NCBI RefSeq assembly: GCF_900496995.4
Contig: NC_044009.1
Span: 43,361,505-43,425,504 of the forward strand
DNA length: 64,000 nt
Origin: Aquila chrysaetos chrysaetos
Lineage: Eukaryota; Chordata; Aves; Accipitriformes; Accipitridae
Reading direction: 5' to 3'
Of this stretch, positions 39,020 through 51,772 are shown piece by piece. Position 1 is the stretch's first letter, and every line of letters begins with the position of its first letter. The notes beneath the pieces were generated by a model that worked only from the letters and a program-made list of their open reading frames with translations, was not told the origin of the DNA and made no database searches. A program made the position numbers and the translations under genes.

Positions 39020-39854
39020 CACTTGGCTGTGCCGAGGAGCAAGACCCACCCGCGGTGTCGTCCCGCCGGTCTTTGGGCCGCCGCGGCTGGACGGGGGGAG
39101 GCTGAGGAAGCCACGGGGAACACGCCGGGGCGACCTTGTTGCCCTCGCGGGGCTTTCCCGGCCCCCCCTCCCGCAGAAAGCGGTGCGGCTCGGCGGCGGC
39201 AGGGAGCTCGCCCCGGCGGGACCGGGCCGTCGCGCAGGTGCCGTCCCGCCGCGGGCAGGGGGGGACGGAGGGATATAGGGACGGCCGGGATGGATGGCGG
39301 GAGGAAGCGGTTTCGGGCGGCAGGCGAAGGCGGCAATGCGATGCGTCCCCGACCGTCCCGGTTTCAGCGGGGCGCAGTCGGGGCCGTAGCCGCAGGGATT
39401 CCGCCGGTACCGGCCACCGGGACGCCCCGCCGCCTCTCCCCTCCCCTCCGCCCCGCCGCGGCGGGCGGCCCGCTGGCGGCAGACGACGGTCGCGCCGCGG
39501 GCGGCAGCGGAGCCCCGAGACCCCCCCGCGGCCCAGGCGGCTCCACGCCGGCCCCCCGCCCGGCCCGGCAGGTGGGTCCGCCCGCCCCGGCCCGCCCCGT
39601 CCCGCCCCGCTCGGCTCCGCGCCCCCCACGTCGGGGCGGCGACGGGGGCGGGCGAGCCCGGCGTGTCCCCCCCCCCCCCCGCCGGCGCGGGGGGCGAGGG
39701 GCAGAGCCGGGCGCCCGCTCGGCGCGGCGACGCCCCCGCGCCGGCCCAGCCCCGCCGGGCGGACGGGGCCCCGCGTCCCCTCGGAGCGGAGCGGCGCGGA
39801 GCGGAGCGGAGCGGCGGCATGGCGGGGCGAGCGGCCGGGCGGCGGGCGGGCTGA

Positions 39855-41314
<1,460 letters not shown>

Positions 41315-41945
41315 CGCAAAACGAGCGACGCGACACAACTGGCCCCGCCACTGATACCCGTGGGGTCGGTTGGCGTTTCTGTACCCCGTCGTGCCGATGT
41401 TCCTGCTGGTGTCCGCTGTCTCCGCAGGTCACTTCAGCTTCATTATCAGTTTGTATGGTCGGTTTTTTTTTTTTACACCTGTGGAAACGAATTAGAAGTG
41501 AAACAAAGCGATCCCCTTCCTTACTCTCCCCCATTTCCTCTGAACCCCCTCTCCCTTTGTCAGCCTCAGTGTTTTGTGTGTCACATGAGGAACTTGGCAT
41601 CTTGAAACTCTCGAGTGGTTCCCGGGGGGTGTAAGAGAGCCCAGAGTTCAGACTGTGCCGCACACAGTATTTGAACCGGTCGCATTTTTTCGTCAATGAG
41701 TATTGATGATGATGATGAATTTTCAGATCGACTATTCGCGAAGTGGGACTGGACCGTAACTGGTTTTTCCTCTGCTGCTTTGTTTGTATGGGGTCAAGTG
41801 CAAACTTTTCTTTTCTGTGCAATGCAATGCTCGTGTGAATGATGGTGTCATTAACGTCAAACCTGTTCCTGTCTGCAAAAGTATTCAGTCATTGACCACA
41901 ATCACCAAAATATCACATTAAATTATGTTTTTAGACAATGCCTTC
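41315..41945 (+). other. C1QL2: Probable C1QL2 3' untranslated region
   Basis: After the TAA at 41312 the sequence turns less GC-rich and has no long open frame. The first good poly(A) signal is ATTAAA at 41917-41922, followed by T-rich and TCT/TGT-rich sequence to about 41970, typical of a cleavage region. The cleavage point near 41940 is an estimate. Longer 3'UTR forms cannot be excluded. Confidence 0.55.
41917..41922 (+). terminator. Candidate poly(A) signal ATTAAA for C1QL2
   Basis: ATTAAA is the commonest variant of the canonical hexamer. It lies about 600 bp after the stop codon and is followed by a TGTTTTT run and a CTTCTTGCTGTCTG stretch that fits a downstream U/GU-rich element. Confidence 0.5.
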
Positions 41946-44900
41946 TTGCTGTCTGTCTCTTCCAGTGCTGCGAAGGAGCGCTGTGGTGGTGCCAGGGGAG
42001 GGCGGGAGGTAAAGGAGGGGGTCACTTCAGTCCCTTAGGTTTGCAGCAAAATTTAAAGTTAGTATGGGGGCACCTTGCCTAGGTCTTGATTGTGATTCAA
42101 AGGGGCTGGGAAGAAGCGGAGGGAGAGGGAAAAACCTTTATGCAGTTTTGTAAAAAGGCGGCACACGGTCACAAAGAAGTGAAAGTGGGGGTGTGGAGCG
42201 GATCTCCTAAACAGCTTTTACTGGGTCTGAGCCTGATCCAGAGGTTAGTGAAGTATAGGAAAAGCGGTTTAATCTGCAGTTACGGAAAGCTGTGTTCCTG
42301 TAAAATGCTTGACAAATGTAAGAAGGCAGCGGGGGAGACAGTCTGTCTAGACCCCTGCACTTGCAGTGCGTATATGGGTTGGAAACCACACCTGACTGTA
42401 GGTGGGTCTGCACAGTCCCTGAGATGGGCTGGGAGAGAAAGCTCACCAAAGATGGACAGATTCAGACCATTTGGGAAGGTTTTCTCCTGCTGGTCCTTGG
42501 TAAATCCCAGCCACCCTGTGTACTTCTAGAAGTGCACAGGTGTGTAACTAGCGCGTGCGGTCCTGAGCCTTTGGTGGAGGAGGTGAATCTTTCATCAACA
42601 CCCCAGTAGGTAACCTCCTCAGTTTGGGTAAATTGGGGTTGCTCTGCTGAAGCTAAACGAGCTAAGCTGATTTACAACAGCGCTTACTTTCATTTTATTG
42701 TCTTATCATTTCATTTTTCCCTCCTGAAGCTCTTACCTCCCTATCAGCTCACTGCCCTTTGCAGCGTTAGTGCAGTTTCACAGGTAAGAGGGACAGGAGC
42801 TGGACTGCAACGGCTCTGCCAAGGCTGGGGCTTTGCCCCTGCCCTGACATTGCAGAAGGAAAGGGAACCACAGCCGGGGTGGACTTATTCCAGCCCCATT
42901 TTGGGGCAGCCCAGTGATGACTGAGTTCTTATAGTCTCTTCTGTCTCCTACCTAGTCCTCGGTGGGTATTGTCGTCTTGTTGGCTGGAAGAGGAGGGTCA
43001 GAGAGAGAAAGCAATTCCTCCCTTCATCCCGTCCTCAAACATCCCCCAGCTGAGGGAAGCAGAGTTCATAACCAGGTACATGTGTTAGACACTTATCAAT
43101 CTCTAATGTCTTGTCGATTTGTACTATTTAGAATATGATTAAAACCAGTGTCTGGGACCCAAATGAAGTATAATTGCTATGGATCCTCAATTCCCCCCAG
43201 ATCCGTAATCCTTTTTGACTATTCCTCCCCTCCCCTCCGACGAAATGGAGCTTAGACACAAAGCCCTCGGTTTAAATTTCAAAAAATTAAAATTGACATG
43301 CAGCAGCATTAGCGGGAGCCAGGAGGAATTCTAAGGAGGTGCCTGGGCTCTGCTTTATCCTTTGCATTAAGAAGCAATTTGTACTTCTAACAAAGACCCA
43401 ACTGTTCCCCCTTGGCAAAAGGGCAATGAAGATGCCTTGCAAGGGAATTGCTGTTCACAATACTTAAATAAATTTGAATCTTAGATTTTTAAATCTGTAT
43501 TCCCTGGTGGAGCCTGCTCCTCGCAATTCAAATGCAGGGCTAGCGGTGTGTGCCTGCCAAGGTGTCAGTAGCTAAGCGGATGATGGATTGATGAGGCAAT
43601 GGGAAGACACAGGCTCACAGTGGCGGTTTGCCCCGACAGTGATCTATGTATCTGCACATTATCAATGTCATGAGGAGGCTTGAACCACCCTCGCTAGATG
43701 TCTCATTTTCCACTTATCTCTTATGTACTAATTATCAGGCTGGATTATTCCCCAGGATAGAAACAAAAAAAAATGCTCGTTGCCACTCCACTGACAGTTT
43801 ACACAATCGATAGAACGAACGTCTCCCTCGGCTGCTCGCAGGCTTTTTTGTTTCCTGTTCTCATCGCAGGGTCCTCCGAGATTACCTCTGTGGGTGGTTG
43901 ATGGCTTTCACCCAGCATCTGCGGCGGTGGTGCTTGGGCAGGCTCCTCCATCCCAGTCATCTTGGTAGTAGCTCGATGTGTGGGTTGGGTTTTTTTTCTG
44001 AAGTAACACAGGGAAAAGCAACTGAGAGATGAAAAACTTCAGTGCTTGGTGGTGCAGCTGGCCAGAAAAGCAGAGGCAGCACTGCGGATGGGGTTGGCAG
44101 TCCCTGTGCTGCGGGTGGCTGGGGGTGAGACCAGGGTCGTGGGCAGCCCGGCAAGCAGCCTGGGGTGGGCTCCTAACCCTCGGGGCTTCGGCTGCGTCCT
44201 CCTCCGCTTAGGTGTGTGCCATGGGTTATATATGTTTCGTGGCACAAAGAGAAGGGGCTGTTTGTAGCAGGGATACCCTGGTCCCCTGGTTTGGATCGAA
44301 GGAGGAGAATTAGTGTGTACTCAGAGGCTGGCTTCAGTGTTCTCTGGGACCAGCTTTCCCAAGTGATGCTGGCATCTCAAACAACCATTAGCCAGTGTCT
44401 GCTCCGGAGGTCTGACCCCTCAGAGGTGTTATTTTACTTGATGAGTAAAGCAAATGCTTTTAAAAATTGAGAGGTGGTTAGATGTGATGCAAAAAGGGAA
44501 ACCTCCCTGAAAGGAGTAGAAGGTTGGAGTTTTAGACAAAGGGTACTTCTGTTTTGTGCTCAAGTTAAAGTAATAATAAAAAAGGTAAGATAAAAAAATA
44601 GACAGGTATTCATGTTCTCAAAGCAACTTAGATACTGCAGCAATAAAGCCCTGATCTTTGTGCTACTGATGTGAATCCTTGACCCTTGTACCGTGCCTGG
44701 GCAGCACCGGCTGTGGAAAGGATCCCTGGAAACGAGGGGAGCAGGGAGATATCCAAGCACACAGAACACCGTGGAAGGGGAAACGGCGATGCTGCTGAGA
44801 GCCCCGAGAGGGGTGCCAGCCACCCCTCGTCTGCGGCCATTCCTGGAGGAAGGCGTTTGGGTTACTCTGCTCCCCTGCAAGCCAGCGGGCTCGTGGCTGG

Positions 44901-47900
44901 GCGCTTGTTTTCTTCCGTTTTGACCTTCATTGGCTTGGGGAGCTCCTGGCAAGTCTCTAGCGAGATGGGTGAGGAAATCCTGCTTTGGCTAGAGTGAAGC
45001 ACGTTAGCTGCTGGGGCTAAGTTTTCACCAGCCGGTGTACAGAAAGAGTTTTCTGAGGATGCCTGTGCTGCAAGGGCAGCTGGGTGTCTGATATCCCCTG
45101 CAACGTCTGGTGCCTCTGTATTTTTCAGGATCTGGGCTCGCAGATTTTCTCCTTGATGCTCATCCCTTTGTGGAGTGATGCCGGGGTTGATGGGGCCACA
45201 GTGGCCCGCAGCGGGGCAGGAGAGCCCCACGTCTGGGTTCTCCTCTTTCCCTTCTGCTGTTAGAAAAGTAAAGTGCTGCTTCTTGTGCCTCATGGCTTTA
45301 CACATGTGCGTTGAGCCACACTTTGGTCTTGAGCTTACTGCTTTTGAAACGCACTCTGGGCGTTTTTCTCAGAGATTTAATGCTTGCCTATCTCCTTGCT
45401 TGGCTCCTTCAGCGGCTTACGGTGCCTGGATGGGTTTAATCTGTGAACTCATAAAGTAGGGGGGAAGGGTTTGGTGGATGCTCATGTGATCTTTTTGTGT
45501 TTATGCCACAGATTAATTATATTAAAGGGGTATGTGGCAGATAGAGGCAAAATGGCATAGAAATCTCTTTTAAATCTAATATGTTTGTGTCAAATACCTT
45601 TTTTTTGTAACATGCCATTTTTTTTTTCCTTATTGTGATTGGACTGAACTCTGGGAAAAATTCCCGCTAAGATCCTGTGCCTTAGTATTGTCTCTGGGAT
45701 AAAGGAGCCTGTCAGAATAAAATAAAGACTAACTGAATCTTCACTGACTTTGAGACTACAAGGAGTTTGGTCCTTTTTACTGTGAATGTCTGCATCGTGC
45801 AGAGACTTGGAAGATTAATTACACACAAGAGAGATGAACTGTTATCGTGTGGACACCCTGGCACTTACGGGTGAGAGCCTGCTCTAGGCTGGTTTCACGT
45901 CTAATGGCAGAAAGAGGTTCAGCTTCGTTGTAAGCCATGGCTAACATGCAAATGGGGTCCCGTTTCTCTAGACCGTGCCAGTTTAGAAGTTAAACCCTTG
46001 GTCACGTAGTAGGTGCCACAGCAGAAGTGGGGCAGATGCTTGAGTATTTCTTGAGCCCACTACTCGCCCTTGAGCTAGCTTCGTTTTTGAAGGCTGCGTG
46101 GGGATTAAAGCAGGGAGCTGAGCTCCTTCCTATTCCTCTTGATCTAGAACCAGATTGTTTTTTACCGGCCTTAACGATGAATTACGAAGAGGCCAGTAGA
46201 GGGCAATGCTGGTTCCCTGGAATAGCCTGGGGGACAGCGGTATTACCTGCTGGGCAGGCGAGATGTTGAGACTGCGGTATGATTTGATGTGCTAGGCTTG
46301 AACATACATCGAAATTCCCCTTCTTTGCCCCGATGTTTCAGGCTGAAGCGCTGACAGCCGGTTGTTTCAGGTCACAGCCTGAAAGGTGCTGAGGCACTGC
46401 TGCGTCCTGGCCCCCGCTGCAGAGTGCTCTGCAGGGTCTCGCTGTCGAGGTTTTGCAGAGCGTAATTCTGAAGGAGCTGGGAGTTATGGCCCTGCTTCCT
46501 TGTAGAGAAAGCCATAAACACCCATCTTCTTTGGGTTCTTCCAATTACAAAATAGCCTGAATTAACCATTACCCTGTGTGGCACAGCTCTCTACGCTAAT
46601 AAATGGGAGTAGATTTTCTTCACAAGGGGCTGGTGGCATATTCCTCTCTCTGTTGCATTTGCTCCTGGTTTGGTTTTTGGCATGAGCTAGGATAGAAAGA
46701 GAAAAGGCCTGTTTGATCCCTGTGATCTGCTGCCCTATTAATGCAGGATTATTTCCTCCAGTGCGCTGTGAGCGCGGTGACATGGGGAGCATGGCTTGCC
46801 TGCAGCCTTTGGCTGTGCTCCTCCCAGCGAGGAGACATTCACATGATCCTGGCTCTTCTTTTCGCTTGCAGCTGCCAGATCATGTCTAGAAAAACAAACA
46901 AACAAAAATATCCAACCCCAGTCCTGAATGCAGCTGAAATGTTTTCTTGGTGCCATTTCTCTTTGTCAACAAATTGCTTATTGCTTAAGTGTTATGATGT
47001 GATCCCCATCCTAAAGAGGAGAGATCTGCTGCTGAGAATGGGGGGGAAACATGCCCAGGAGAATAACTTGTTTGAAGATGTGAGCAGAGGCTTTATGAAC
47101 AATGATTCTTTGTCCGATCTGAGTTTTAAGATGCAATTTTGATGGTATGATAATGCAGAAAATGTTTTAACTCCTTGGGGAGGAAGCTGCTTTTCAGGTA
47201 GCGTCTTGCTTTTCCCTCATTATTGTAATGCTGTTCCTGAAACTTCGCGTCAGCCGTGCTGTGCTGCAGCATGTGAATGCATGAGGTGATGGAGATCAGA
47301 TCCAGGTGGGTTTCTCTCTGTTTTGTTTTGGTATACAGCTGAATTCTTGACGTTTGCTTCTCCTTCTCCTGGCACCTCATTTTTCACGGAGCTGTCCTTC
47401 CTGGAAGCTGGGAGCCCAAGGGCCAAAGTCTGCTTCCAGGTACACTGATCTAATTCTTCTCAAACTTAGTTTTTCTCAGCATCCGTGGAGTCAGAATCAA
47501 TCCTTAAGTACATTACATGTAGCTACCCTCGGACTGCCAGTGTGGCAACTGGTTGCTGTTATGTAGTGTTCGGGGACATATTATAATGAATCTCAGTCTT
47601 TGTACCCTAGAAATGGAAATGGTCCAGCTCCATTGTGTGTCCGGCCTAGTAAATGTCACTATATAAATACCTTTCAAGGAAAACACCATTAGCATCTGCA
47701 GAGAGGGTGGAGCAGCTCCTTTTGCCAGCATCTAGCAACCTGCCTAGGAAAGAGAGGTGTCAAGTATCTCCGAAGCTCAACTCCTCCAGACCCTGCTGAG
47801 TGCATTGCTGCAGCTGAGAGAGCTTGGATCGTAAACTTTAGCATCCCCTCTCAAAAGGCAAAGCATCCTCGAGGAGTAACACTGTGCTGCTATTTATCAA

Positions 47901-49331
47901 TTTGTGTGAGAGTGAAGCTTGAGCGTTATTAGAGCTGAAACACTAATTAAGCCAATAAATTCCTTTGTCTTTTTGGGTGTGTTTGCAATTAATATGCAAA
48001 ATCCCATTGATTCCAGCAACTCCATAATTCATGATGCATAGTGTTATTACATATTGACGGTGTACACGGTGAAGTCTCCAAAAGACACTGCTGTGCATAG
48101 TAAGAATACTGCTGTGATCCCAGTTAAACCGTTACAGGCTGAGTGAGTCACGGTGCTGCATCAGGTTCTACCAAAGCCTTGGCTGTCAGTGGGGGGTAGG
48201 AAGACCACACAGAAATGTGTCTCTGTTGGGCATACTCTGCATCTCAGTGGCTATTTGCACTTTATATTGCTTTCAGAATTGCGGTGGAAGAGAGGAAAGT
48301 TGTTCCAGCTGATCCTAAAAAAAAGGCTCAAACTGATGCGAAGAGAAACAGATTATAAAGGAAATATGTATTTGGATCAAAGCAAGGCAGGTCTTTAAAA
48401 CAGCCTTAGCTTCAATGCTCTTCTGATTGGGCGGTCTAAATGATCTTTCCTCAAAGTTTGTTCAAAGCTATGAGAAGGGAGATGGGACAGGAAGGCTGCT
48501 CAGAGACGTAATGTTTTCTCTCTTCCAGGGGAGCGTTTTTTTGGCAACCTAAGACAGGACAAGAGTCCATGACCACTGAACCCTGTGGTGGCTCTCTGCC
48601 TAAAAGTGTCTTTTGCAGGATCAAAATAAGTTCTGCTCAAATCTTTTCCAACATCTTCCCCTAAGGCAGCAAAATCAGTGGGACATTATAAGGAATAATT
48701 GGCTCTTAGTCTCAAAATACTTAATTGAGAAGACCCCCTACATGAGATTTTGTTGCCTGCTTTTCTTTACGTTTGGACTCGTTACCCTGCCCAGGTCTGT
48801 AACAGCCCTGCTTTGTAGGTGGAAGGGCTCAAAAAAAGGCACGTGCCTGGTGGACTAGATGTTGTCTATGGGGTTGGCCTGATCACCACAGAAGCTGGTG
48901 GGCAGGTGCTCAGTGGCTTTAGTGGGGCAGGATCAAGGTTAGGTTTAATCTTTGGTTGGGATTTTGTGGTGGTGGTCTTTTTTGTTACTGTTCTCAGTTC
49001 TCATGAAGTTATTTGATTTGGTCTTGGCATAATCGATACGCCTCTGTATTGATATGTACAGTCTTTGAAGCCTGTGGAGCAGAGCATGGGATGGATGTCC
49101 TTTTACTTCAGAACAGCACAAATAAATACATAGCTGTTGAATTAATTTGTGGTTGGTGTTTTCCGAGAACTACAGTTCAGATTTCCTCTTCCATTTCCTG
49201 CTACCATCCTTCCAAAGAAAAAAACCAAAGCCAGGGAGGTAAAACTGAAACAATTGCAGACTAGCGTGATCCCCAGGTATGTATGCAGAGGCTGTATGAT
49301 GGTTTTCGAGAATGGAAGATGAACAATATAC
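41946..49331. other. Downstream intergenic sequence; no gene recognised
   Basis: No family motif was found on either strand. In human, MARCO lies beyond the C1QL2 3' end in convergent orientation; I looked for its collagen-like and scavenger-receptor sequence and saw none, so it must lie outside the window if synteny holds. Several AT-rich sections (43.1-43.8, 45.5-45.8 and 47.9-48.1 kb) have TAAT-rich composition. No clear CR1 copy was seen. Confidence 0.5.
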
Positions 49332-49365
49332 AAGATGCTATCTCTGACTTCAGAGATAGCATCTT
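49332..49365. repeat. 34-bp near-perfect palindrome: 16-bp arms with a 2-bp spacer
   Basis: AAGATGCTATCTCTGA at 49332-49347 is the exact reverse complement of TCAGAGATAGCATCTT at 49350-49365, with CT between them. Confidence 0.95.
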
Positions 49366-50434
49366 TGACTTCAGGCACAAAAATGAAGCAGAATTCTCGA
49401 TAGCTTGTCCAAGCTAATTTTCTTTTGAGTTAGTGCACCAACTACCTACCTACAACTAACCACAAGCTGTCCTCTTACTTTTTCTCTTCTATTAGTGGAC
49501 TAATATGACTGCCAAGTTTTACTTTCTTAGATGGGTCTTAAATGGGAAGCAGTTTGTTTCATGGAAGCAAGATGCCTGGAGAATGAATTTATGCTAGCTT
49601 GTAGCCACTGGAAACCTCTGTATTCCAGCAGACTTTAAATTGAAAAATGGAGCTTGTTTCTCATACTGGATTTCTCAAACTACTTTCTCTAAGCGATAGA
49701 AAAGCAAACCTGTCAGGTAGGCAGGGATTCATTGCAATAACTAAATTTTGAGGTATCTGTAAGTGTTTATCACTTGATTTGCTTCTGGAAATCTCCAAGA
49801 GAAATACAAGAGCCTGGATTGCTAAAGAAGGTCAAACAAGGTGAATATAGCAGTCCCCTCTGGCCTGAAAAATCCATGAACTGTGCTGTCAAATGGAAGT
49901 ATGGGCAACGTTTTTAAAAAATTTGTCTTAGCTGTCACAGACTGGTGGTGGGAGGGAGTGGAGTGGGAGGAGTAAGGCTCGTGGTTCACAGAGGGTTTTG
50001 GGGTAAGACTGAGCAATTGTCCCTATCTGCAAACAGAGGTCAGTCACTGCCCTCGGACATTTTAAACTCGCCCTATCTACAAGGCACAAACACAAGTCTT
50101 CCAGGGGCGGAGTGGCCTGGTGGTTTCCCATGTGTTTCCCTGCGAGCTGATCTCTTCTGTGTCAGTGGCAATTCCTCAGGCAGGCATCAGAGTCGGCATC
50201 AGGTATTGAAGAGAAAACCATGGATTTAACAGATGTGAAGCTGTCTTCTTCCTTTCTCTCTTCTTGCTGATGAATAAGAAAGTGATCTGCAACTGTAGCA
50301 AATTACATTCAAAACAGCTGTGGGAATATTACAAATATTGGCCATATGACTTAGATGAATCTCCTACACAGTGATTTCAAAGCCCGTTGGGTAATGTGCC
50401 ATGAGACCAGTTACGGATGGTGCACTGCCAGGAG
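49366..50434. other. Intergenic; no gene recognised
   Basis: Noncoding sequence between the small palindrome and the CR1 copy. No feature was recognised. Confidence 0.5.
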
Positions 50435-51360
50435 AATCAGTGTTGTGTGGGATGATGCCAGAGTGTGTCCTGGGCTCTGCTCTTACTTAGTGCCATCATT
50501 ACTGCTGGGACTGATTAAGTAGATGACCTATCTGTTAAATCTGCAGATGACATGAAGGCAGACAAGAGGATTAAATTCAAAATGACCTTGACAAAACAGA
50601 GGAAAGGGATGTAAAAAAAAAAAGGAGAGAATTCAAGAGGTGCAAGTTACCTCTACCTGGAGGCGGTCCAGCGGTCCATGGCGTGGACGTGTGCCGGGAA
50701 ACCAGAGGAGCAGAGCGGGTGGTTGGGAACGGTAGTCAGGGAGCTGCTTCTCAGAGAGGATAGAGAGGACCACTGACTAAACGTGAGGTGACTGTGTATG
50801 CTGTGGAAAAGGCCAGCGTACATATTGAAACGTGCACCTATTGAGCTGTGCTGGAGCTGGAGCTGGAGCAGAGCCTCCAAGGGACGTGAAGTAATCCCAC
50901 TCTCCTGGGCTCTGGGAAGATCTCGCCTGGAGGAATCTCTGCTTGTGGGGACCATGCAATCAGAAAGCTGTGAGATGGCTGGGGATGGTTCAGGAGGCGA
51001 TTGGATTTCCAGCCTGGCAACCTGGAAAATGCAACCTGAGAGGAAAGAGGGATGGATTGGGCTGCTCAGCCTGAAGAAGGGGCTGTGAGAAGCACAAGGG
51101 GATGGTCCTTAATGACAAGAGAGGAAGGGAAATGTGGTCCCTGTGCTCATTTTGGATAGGAAGGAGGAGGGCCTTGAGATGCAGTAGCAAGGTCAAACAG
51201 AAAGAGAAGCTTTCGGATGATGAGGTGTGGGAGCAGGTTGCCTGGGACGGCTGTGGCTCTCCAGCACAGAAGGACTCTAAGAGTGCATTAGACATCCATC
51301 AGATTTGGCTGGAGCATAGCTGTGCCGGGGTGGGGAGCCAAGCCAGATGACTCCTCAAGA
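50435..51360 (+). mobile_element. CR1 LINE, 5'-truncated and decayed, sense orientation
   Basis: TCTGCAGATGACATGAAG at 50540-50557 reads SADDMK, a relic of the reverse-transcriptase catalytic FADDTK box. Downstream, the phrases AAAATGACCTTGACAAA (about 50579), GCCTGGAGGAATCTCTG (about 50927), GGGCTGCTCAGCCTGAAGAAG (about 51058) and the terminal CCAGATGACTCCTCAAGATC (about 51341) follow CR1 order to its 3' end. The 5' truncation is typical of CR1 insertions. Many indels exclude activity. Confidence 0.8.
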
Positions 51361-51706
51361 TCATATGCACTATTGATTTTCCATCACCCTTTCTTTCTCC
51401 GTGTATCTGCAGAGATACAGACACCCATCTGCCCACCTGTAATATAGCCCTCTAAAAATGAAGTTTGGTGTGTTTCCATGCCCCAAGTGACGCTCTCTCT
51501 GCGCACTGGCGTGCCTGCATCTCTGTTAGGTCCATTTTGGAAGGGTTAGATTTTCCCGTTAGGGTCCTCCCAGCTTGCCTTCCCCCCCTGCTTCCCAGAC
51601 AGGAGTCCGTTGCTGGCAATGCATCGGGGCTGGGGCTGGCCTTGAGGGTCGCTCCCCAAAACAAGGCGTGCGATGGCCAGGAATGGCAGGGCTGGCACCG
51701 CCGGAG
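51361..51706. other. Intergenic; no gene recognised
   Basis: Short stretch between the CR1 3' end and the hexanucleotide array. Nothing was identified. Confidence 0.5.
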
Positions 51707-51772
51707 CCGGGACCAGGACCAGGACCGGGACTGGGACCAGGACCAGGACTGGGACCGGGACCGGGACCGGGA
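51707..51772. repeat. (CCGGGA/CCAGGA/CTGGGA)11 hexanucleotide microsatellite
   Basis: Eleven exact-length hexamers vary between CCGGGA, CCAGGA and CTGGGA. Runs of three G at six-base spacing give quadruplex potential on the plus strand, and the downstream sequence to about 51990 is also G-rich. Confidence 0.95.
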
